Source: Acholeplasmataceae bacterium (GTDB taxonomy: Bacteria > Bacillota > Negativicutes > Acidaminococcales > Acidaminococcaceae). From it: a stretch of 11,237 bases of DNA. The stretch covers positions 1 through 11,237 of the forward strand of contig JAAYIB010000059.1 in NCBI GenBank assembly GCA_012744295.1, written 5' to 3'. The translations under genes were made by a program, and so were the position numbers. The notes under the pieces are model-generated. The model did no database searches, was not told where the DNA came from, and worked only from the letters and a program-made list of their open reading frames with translations. This document shows positions 7,177 through 11,237 of the stretch, piece by piece (the stretch's first letter is position 1; every line of letters starts with the position of its first letter).

Positions 7177-7218
7177 CAAGTAAAAAACACCTTGGACAGT
7201 CAAGGTGTTTTTTACTTG
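7177..7218. terminator. Strong bidirectional terminator after the usp gene
   Basis: This is a perfect 18-bp inverted repeat, with arms 7177-7194 and 7201-7218 around the loop GACAGT. It contains an A-run in the 5' arm and a TTTTTT run in the 3' arm. It separates the redox/stress unit from the ribonuclease unit. Confidence 0.93.
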
Positions 7219-7310
7219 GCAGGAAGAAAAAGCGCGGTGGCGAAGACGTTTTGTGCCATAAGCTGCAGAAGCGCGCGGGAGAGCTGAAATTTTTACTGAC
7301 AACAGCGCTC

Positions 7311-7316
7311 TATAAT
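7311..7316 (+). promoter_or_regulatory. -10 box for the ribonuclease–inhibitor unit
   Basis: A perfect TATAAT stands at 7311-7316. No good -35 hexamer is found 16-18 nt upstream; the region there is AAATTTTTACTG. The promoter may be weak or need an activator. The implied leader of about 90 nt contains a small hairpin (GGTCT 7368-7372 with AGACC 7383-7387) but matches no riboswitch class I can name. Confidence 0.5.
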
Positions 7317-7414
7317 GGTAGTATGGCAGTACGAACAGATGGGAAACTTTTGGACAAAGGGACGGAAGGTCTCAAGGCAGGAAGACCGGCAAGTAATTAT
7401 CAGGGAGGAAGAAC

Positions 7415-7963
7415 ATGCAGAAAAACAGTTTTTGGAAAAAAATTTTACTGATAACAGGCACGGTTTTGCTTTTGCTGAGCCTGGCAGGCTGTCAGGCTTC
7501 CTCTAAAAAGGAGCAGCCGGCAAAACCCGGCACTAACGTGACTGTCCCGGGCACGGGTGTTCAAAAGGAACAGGCTGCAAAAACCACCGACAGCAAAGGC
7601 GTTTCTGTAAAGAAGGGGCAGAGCTATTCGACGAGGGATGAGGTAACGGCATATATTTATGAATTTAAGACTCTGCCGCCTAATTTCATCACCAAGAACG
7701 AAGCGGGCAAACTCGGTTGGGACAATTCAAAAGGGAATCTGTGGAAGGTAACCGATAAGAAGTCAATCGGCGGGGACCGTTTCGGTAACTTTGAAGGAAA
7801 GCTGCCTAAGGCAGGCGGCCGCAAATACTATGAGTGTGATATTGATTATGCGGGAGGGTACCGTGGTGCCAAGCGTATCGTTTATTCAAGCGACGGCTTG
7901 ATTTTCTATACCGATGACCACTATAAAACCTTTAAGCAGCTGAACCCGGGGGGAAGAAAATGA
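7415..7963 (+). CDS. Barnase-type ribonuclease, predicted lipoprotein
   Basis: The protein has 182 residues. A basic start (KNSFWKK), a hydrophobic stretch (10-22) and the lipobox LAGC (23-26) predict export and lipid attachment at C26. A low-complexity linker rich in K, Q, T and G (27-70) leads to a C-terminal barnase (microbial RNase N1/T1 family) domain at about 72-177. By comparison with barnase, the catalytic residues are all present: E140 (general base, barnase E73), H169 (general acid, H102), and R150 and R154 (R83 and R87). K94 corresponds to K27, and SIGGDRFGN, EGKLP and DDHYKTF are family landmarks. Barnase R59 is replaced by F126. The expected reaction is single-stranded RNA cleavage giving 2',3'-cyclic phosphates. 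The ribosome binding site AGGGAGG has 6 nt spacing. The stop overlaps the start of the barstar gene. Confidence 0.92.
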   Translation: MQKNSFWKKILLITGTVLLLLSLAGCQASSKKEQPAKPGTNVTVPGTGVQKEQAAKTTDSKGVSVKKGQSYSTRDEVTAYIYEFKTLPPNFITKNEAGKLGWDNSKGNLWKVTDKKSIGGDRFGNFEGKLPKAGGRKYYECDIDYAGGYRGAKRIVYSSDGLIFYTDDHYKTFKQLNPGGRK

Positions 7964-8259
7964 ACACTATTCGATTGAATGGAAGCAGGATGCTGGATAG
8001 GGAAACAACCCACGCCTATTTGAAAAGAAAATTAAATTTGCCTGATTACTACGGAAATAACCTGGATGCCTTGTGGGATTGTCTTTCGACGGATTTCACA
8101 CCGAAAAAAATCGTCATCAGCGAACCGGACGCCATCATGGAGAAACTCGGCCCATACGGTGAGGCTCTGCTGCAGGTATTCAAAGAAGTAGCGGAAGATA
8201 ACAGTTTTTTCGTGGTAGAGATCGAAAAGAAAGAGGCCACAAAAAAAACCGAGTTTTAA
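7960..8259 (+). CDS. Barstar-family ribonuclease inhibitor
   Basis: The 99-residue protein is a cytoplasmic inhibitor that would block any RNase not yet exported. The core YYGNNLDALWDCL (30-42) is almost identical to barstar's inhibitory helix. D36, W39 and D40 correspond to barstar D35, W38 and D39, and E76 matches barstar E76. The tail after residue 89 (KKEATKKTEF) is a short charged extension. Its ATG overlaps the ribonuclease stop (ATGA at 7960-7963), which indicates translational coupling. A GGGGGG run 6 nt upstream acts as the ribosome binding site. The tight pairing with an active-looking barnase supports a genuine cognate inhibitor and not an orphan barstar. Confidence 0.95.
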   Translation: MNTIRLNGSRMLDRETTHAYLKRKLNLPDYYGNNLDALWDCLSTDFTPKKIVISEPDAIMEKLGPYGEALLQVFKEVAEDNSFFVVEIEKKEATKKTEF

Positions 8260-8261
8260 AC

Positions 8262-8355
8262 AAAAACACAAAAAAGGCAGGCGTTACTGCAAAGACAAGG
8301 GCGACTCTCCCGGAGTGCCGATTGTTTCGCAGTATGTGCCTGCCTTAATGTTTTT
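8262..8355. terminator. Large hairpin terminator between convergent genes
   Basis: The outer stem AAGGCAGGC (8274-8282) pairs with GCCTGCCTT (8338-8346). Next come ACTGC/GCAGT (8286-8290 with 8329-8333), ACAA/TTGT, and an inner GGC-ACTC/GAGT-GCC hairpin (8300-8319). AAAAACA and TGTTTTT outside the main stem can also pair. T-runs on both sides make it suitable for both the barstar transcript and the HerA-like transcript, whose stop is at 8360. At more than 70 nt it is unusually long for a simple terminator. Confidence 0.8.
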
Positions 8356-8359
8356 CCTG

Positions 8360-9820
8360 TTATCTGCGCAGGAACGAACCGAGAATGCCGCGGACCAATT
8401 CGCGGGCAACCTGCCTTCCCACGGTTGAAGCGGCGGTTTTCGTGACCGTGTCAAAAAAAGAATCAGCCTTTCGGCCCGGTTTGCGAGTCTGGGCCTCTTC
8501 CTGTTTCTGCAGTTCTTCCCGACGGTTGGTTTCTTCCTGGCGCATTGCTTTTTGCTGCAGCAGCTCATAGGCCGATTCGCGGTCGACGGTCCTTTCGTAG
8601 CGGCCCTGCATCAGGGACTGGTTCATGACCATCCTCTTGGTTTCGGGAGCGCAAGGTCCGATCAGGCTGTAGGGAGGCAGTACAAAGGCTTTTTCTACCA
8701 TGTTGGGGCGGCCTTTTATGTCAAGGAAGGAAATCAAGGCTTCGCCGGTACCGAGCTCGGTAATCGCCTGCTCGACATCGAACTTGGGATTCTGGCGGAA
8801 GGTTTCGGCAGCAGCCTTTATTGCTTTCTTGTCTTTGGGCGTATAGGCGCGCAGCGCATGCTGCACCCTGTTGCCAAGCTGCCCGAGAACGCCGTCAGGT
8901 ATGTCGACGGGGTTCTGGGTGATGAAATAGACGCCGACGCCCTTGGAGCGAATAAGACGGACAACCTGCTCGATGCGGGTCAAAAGGACTTTGGGCGCAT
9001 CGTTGAATAAGAGATGGGCCTCGTCAAAAAAGAAGACCATTTTAGGCTGCGTCGGGTCGCCGATTTCCGGCAGTTCCTCGAAGAGCTCAGAAAGCAGCCA
9101 GAGCAGGAAGGTCGAATAGAGAGCGGGCGAATGGAACAGTTTGTCACAGGCCAGAATGTTGATCATGCCGAAACCGTTGGCATCCGTTTTCATAAAATCA
9201 TGTATGTCAAGAGCCGGTTCGCCAAAAAAGAGGTCCCCGCCTTGTTCTTCTATTGTCAGGAGGGCTCTTTGGATTGCCCCCACGGACTGCCTGGAGATAT
9301 TGCCGTAGTCAACCGTATACTGCGCGGCATTTTCGGCAACGAAGGCAAGCATTGCTTTCAGGTCTTTCAAGTCCAGGAGCAGCAGGCCCTGGTCGTCGGC
9401 AACCCGGAAAACAAGATTGAGCACGCCGCTTTGGACCTCGTTCAAGTCAAGAAGCCTTCCCAGCAAGAGGGGACCCATGTCGGAAATGGTTGTTCTGACG
9501 GGGAAGCCCATTTCGCCGAAAACATCCCAGAATTGTACCGGAAAACTCCTGTATTTGAAGTCTTTCAGTTCCAGCAGGCTGATTCTTTCCTCGATTTTTG
9601 CATTGCCGCCGCCCGGCTCGCAGAGCCCGGACAGGTCACCCTTGATATCGGAGAGGAACACAGGTGTTCCGATGGCGCTGAAAGCTTCGGCCATGCGCTG
9701 GAGCGTGACCGTTTTGCCGGTACCCGTGGCGCCCGTAATCAAGCCATGGCGGTTAGCCATTTTTGGCAAAAGATGAAGCTCAATTTCACTTTTGGCAATG
9801 AATAAAGATGTGTCCGACAT
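8360..9820 (-). CDS. HerA/YjgR-like ATPase (DUF853, helicase HerA-like)
   Basis: The 486-residue protein has the length and layout of the YjgR (DUF853) family, whose ATPase is related to HerA/FtsK hexameric DNA motors. Walker A is GATGTGKT (30-37). Walker B is MVFFFDEAH (261-269), with D266 and E267. A sensor-like FITQNP is at 299-304, and GNRVQHALRAYTPKD (316-330) carries the likely arginine finger. A charged, glutamine- and glutamate-rich segment (425-450) precedes a basic C-terminus. The start is the ATG read from 9820, with AAGGGG about 7 nt upstream. The frame stays open for 92 more codons upstream, but that part is AT-rich intergenic sequence without family character. The cellular role of this family is poorly known, and no NurA-like nuclease gene is adjacent, so a HerA–NurA end-processing or defence pair is not indicated here. 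Confidence 0.92.
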   Translation of the reverse strand: MSDTSLFIAKSEIELHLLPKMANRHGLITGATGTGKTVTLQRMAEAFSAIGTPVFLSDIKGDLSGLCEPGGGNAKIEERISLLELKDFKYRSFPVQFWDVFGEMGFPVRTTISDMGPLLLGRLLDLNEVQSGVLNLVFRVADDQGLLLLDLKDLKAMLAFVAENAAQYTVDYGNISRQSVGAIQRALLTIEEQGGDLFFGEPALDIHDFMKTDANGFGMINILACDKLFHSPALYSTFLLWLLSELFEELPEIGDPTQPKMVFFFDEAHLLFNDAPKVLLTRIEQVVRLIRSKGVGVYFITQNPVDIPDGVLGQLGNRVQHALRAYTPKDKKAIKAAAETFRQNPKFDVEQAITELGTGEALISFLDIKGRPNMVEKAFVLPPYSLIGPCAPETKRMVMNQSLMQGRYERTVDRESAYELLQQKAMRQEETNRREELQKQEEAQTRKPGRKADSFFDTVTKTAASTVGRQVARELVRGILGSFLRR

Positions 9821-10138
9821 GAAATGACCCCTTTCGAAATAAACAGATTGAATAATACTCATATATAATTCTGCATTTATAATTCTGCATTGATTGCTAA
9901 AAACCTGCAACGACAAGGACAGAGCGGAAAGTAATTTTGAATTGGGACTGCGCCCGCGGAAGTTGATAGTCATTTGAAGCATTGTGTGATAGCATATGAT
10001 TGAAAGCCGAATCTTTCCGGACTCTGTTTCATCACGCGCTATATTGCCGCGGGAGGGCGGGAAGTTCGAGGATAAAGGCAAAAAAGACTGCTGCAAAGCA
10101 GCAAAGAGGATTAAGAAGCATAGAAGGGACGTGCAGAC
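9821..10138. other. Divergent intergenic region between the HerA-like and DUF937 genes
   Basis: About 318 nt hold the start signals of two divergent genes. The left third is AT-rich and contains the tandem 14-bp repeat (9864-9891). The right part has weak plus-strand promoter-like boxes (TTGAAG 9974-9979 and TATGAT 9995-10000, spacing only 15) and a small hairpin, TGCTGC-AAA-GCAGCA (10089-10103), without a T-run. No gene is supported here on either strand. Confidence 0.6.
9864..9891. repeat. Perfect tandem 14-bp repeat upstream of the HerA-like gene
   Basis: TATAATTCTGCATT occurs twice in immediate succession (9864-9877 and 9878-9891). The repeat lies 44-71 bp before the HerA-like start, where a promoter or operator would be expected. 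Each copy contains TATAAT on the plus strand and TGCA, which is self-complementary. It could be a paired protein-binding site or a recent slippage duplication. Confidence 0.9.
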
Positions 10139-10714
10139 ATGGATATCATGAAGTTAATCGCAGGTCAGCTTAATAACCCGGACACATTGAGCAGGCTCGG
10201 CCAGCCGGCAGGAGTTGAAACGTCTCAGGTGCAGCAGCTTGTGCAACTCGGTCTGCCGACGCTGCTGCAGGCTTTGGGGCAGAACGCCGCTACGGCAGAA
10301 GGCGCGGAAGCGTTGACGGGAGCGCTGACTCAGCACCAGGACGACAACGTCGAGGACATCGAAGGCTTTCTAAACAACGTCAACACCGAGGACGGAGCTA
10401 AAATGCTCGGCCATATCTTTGCCGGCAGGCAGCAGTCTGTCAACTCGAACCTGGCGCAGCAAACGGGTCTGGAGTCTTCCCAGGTCTCCGGAGTAATGGC
10501 GCAGCTGGCGCCGCTCGTGCTCGGGGCCTTGGGGCAGCAAAAAAAGGAGCAGGATCTCGATTCCACGGGAGTCGCAGGACTTTTAAGCGGCCTTTTGGCA
10601 CAAGGAGGGGGCGGCGGTCTGGCAGACATCGCGATGAGCCTGCTTGATGCCGACAAGGACGGCGATGTCATGGATGACGTCGGCGACATGTTGAGTTCGT
10701 TTTTAAAGAAGTGA
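10139..10714 (+). CDS. DUF937 (YidB-like) domain protein
   Basis: The 191-residue protein has no signal peptide or membrane segment and is probably cytoplasmic. It is rich in Q, L, G and A. Two similar helical units are visible: residues 18-49 (GVETSQVQQLVQLGLPTLLQ region) and 103-134 (GLESSQVSGVMAQLAPLVLG region), both ending in ALGQ. A glycine run (156-160) precedes LADIAMSLLDADKDGDVMDD. There the Asp pattern D170-x-D172-x-D174-G175 resembles the first half of an EF-hand or dockerin calcium loop, but it lacks the acidic residue at position 12. This layout is typical of DUF937/YidB proteins, whose function is unknown. GAAGGGA lies 9 nt upstream of the ATG; a second in-frame ATG is at 10148. 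A terminator follows, so it appears monocistronic. Confidence 0.85.
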   Translation: MDIMKLIAGQLNNPDTLSRLGQPAGVETSQVQQLVQLGLPTLLQALGQNAATAEGAEALTGALTQHQDDNVEDIEGFLNNVNTEDGAKMLGHIFAGRQQSVNSNLAQQTGLESSQVSGVMAQLAPLVLGALGQQKKEQDLDSTGVAGLLSGLLAQGGGGGLADIAMSLLDADKDGDVMDDVGDMLSSFLKK

Positions 10715-10748
10715 GTCAGGGAAAAATTTAAAAAACAGGATTTTAAAA

Positions 10749-10789
10749 CCGGTGTCGAGCCTGTCAGCAGGCCTGGCATCGGCTTTTTA
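10749..10789 (+). terminator. Intrinsic terminator after the DUF937 gene
   Basis: CCGGTGTC (10749-10756) pairs with GGCATCGG (10775-10782), including G-U pairs. GCCTG (10759-10763) pairs with CAGGC (10768-10772) around TCAG. The tail CTTTTTAT follows at 10783-10790. It lies 35 nt after the gene's stop. Confidence 0.9.
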
Positions 10790-10833
10790 TATTTGCAGAA
10801 CACTTGCGGATTTTTTGAAAAAACCCTGAAAAT

Positions 10834-10863
10834 AAAAAACCACGAAGCCCGAAAGCCGCGTGG
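10834..10863 (-). terminator. Likely terminator for the panE-like gene
   Basis: Read on the minus strand, CCACG (10863-10859) pairs with CGTGG (10844-10840), followed by TTTTTT (10839-10834). The loop of 14 nt is long and the stem is only 5 bp, so the call is moderate. It lies 70 nt past the stop of the minus-strand gene. Confidence 0.5.
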
Positions 10864-10932
10864 CTGCATGTTTAAAATATTGGGTTTAGGCAGACTCGAA
10901 CCGCAGATTGTTTCGACGCGAATTTAGCCTCG

Positions 10933-11237
10933 TCACTTTGCATACAATTGTTCAATCGTTTTAATTGCCAGAGTCAGCGTTTCATTGACAGGAGTCGGCA
11001 CACCGTATTGCTTCCCGGCCGCGATGACTGAACCGTTAATTGCGTCGACCTCTGTCTTTAGCTTATGCAAAACATCCTGCAGCATGGGGGACTGCTGTTC
11101 CTGCATTTCTTCCGCATAGGCGAGCATCTCCTCGGCACAGTTGGAGTACAGCAAAGGAACGCCGGCAACGGTAGCCACCAACGACCTCAGCTACTGCCAT
11201 TTTGGCTAAGCGGCACGCCTCAAACGAATTCAAGAAC
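10933..11237 (-). pseudogene. panE: Ketopantoate reductase C-terminal part, frameshifted and partial
   Basis: The minus-strand frame ending at 10933 encodes the C-terminal domain of the PanE/ApbA family (2-dehydropantoate 2-reductase, an NADPH-dependent step in pantothenate synthesis). The landmarks are SPMLQDVLHKLKTEVDAINGSV, read as SPMLQDV then TEVDAINGSV with the catalytic-site Glu, and YGVPTPVN. This frame is closed by a TAG at 11193-11191, only a few codons above the first recognisable family residues. The adjacent frame reads on without a stop from the right edge (11236) to about 11184, ending in MAVAEVV. Joining it to VATVAGVPLL gives a sensible PanE helix if one G is removed around 11178-11183. 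The gene is therefore either broken by a one-base insertion or the sequence has an error there. The N-terminal NADPH-binding domain would lie beyond the window. Confidence 0.65.

Noticed and set aside
7323..7414. Possible c-di-GMP or other known riboswitch before the ribonuclease gene
   Set aside because: The conserved core sequences of the classes I compared by eye are missing, and only a 5-bp hairpin is visible.
9014..9805. Plus-strand open frame (263 codons) opposite the HerA-like gene
   Set aside because: The minus-strand frame holds Walker A, Walker B and the full family layout, so the plus frame is a shadow.
8360..9820. HerA–NurA or HerA–SIR2 style defence system
   Set aside because: No nuclease, SIR2 or other effector gene is adjacent. 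The neighbours are a barstar on one side and a DUF937 protein on the other.
9821..10096. N-terminal extension of the HerA-like protein by 92 residues
   Set aside because: The extension is AT-rich intergenic sequence containing the tandem repeat. The ATG at 9820 has a good ribosome binding site and starts where the family starts.
10882..10906. tRNA 3'-end-like sequence on the minus strand (GGTTCGAGT with flanking partial stem), a possible attachment site
   Set aside because: The T-stem has a mismatch and a G-U pair, the acceptor half has no partner, no D or anticodon arm exists upstream, and no integrase is nearby. It is most likely chance.

Overview
The window looks like chromosomal DNA from a Firmicute, probably one with an outer membrane (Negativicutes, for example the Acidaminococcaceae or Veillonellaceae). 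This placement is an inference. It rests on the divIVA–ileS order with a T-box leader, strong AGGAGG-type ribosome binding sites, GTG starts, a monomeric [FeFe]-hydrogenase typical of fermentative anaerobes, and YjgR/HerA-like and DUF937 genes that are common in diderm bacteria. Base composition is moderate and even, and no transposase, integrase, phage gene or CRISPR array is visible.

Left part (1-4075): the C-terminus of a DivIVA-like coiled-coil protein, then a histidine phosphatase. A sigma-A promoter overlaps the end of the phosphatase gene and drives an isoleucine T-box leader (AUC specifier, UGGU acceptor-binding bulge, intrinsic terminator). The leader controls a full-length isoleucyl-tRNA synthetase gene, which ends at a strong hairpin terminator.

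Centre (4076-7218): a small two-helix membrane protein gene converges on an unknown small acidic protein gene, with a hairpin between them. Next comes a redox group behind an extended -10 promoter: a NuoE-like [2Fe-2S] thioredoxin-fold protein, a multi-cluster [FeFe]-hydrogenase with a divergent H-cluster motif 1, and a universal stress protein. A perfect 18-bp inverted repeat terminator closes this group.

Right part (7219-10790): a lipoprotein-anchored barnase-type ribonuclease overlaps the gene for its barstar-type inhibitor by 4 bases, forming an exported nuclease plus cytoplasmic protection pair. A large hairpin separates this pair from a convergent HerA/YjgR-like ATPase on the minus strand. 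The intergenic region of about 320 bp upstream of that ATPase holds a perfect tandem 14-bp repeat. On its far side lies a divergent DUF937 protein with an internal duplication and an EF-hand-like acidic loop.

Right edge (10791-11237): the C-terminal part of a ketopantoate reductase (panE-like) on the minus strand, apparently broken by a one-base frameshift.

I did not find a clearly new multi-gene system. The most interesting points are the membrane-tethered barnase with its overlapping barstar, the hydrogenase with an unusual TSCCFSW motif beside a NuoE-like partner, the tandem repeat next to the HerA-like gene, and the broken panE.
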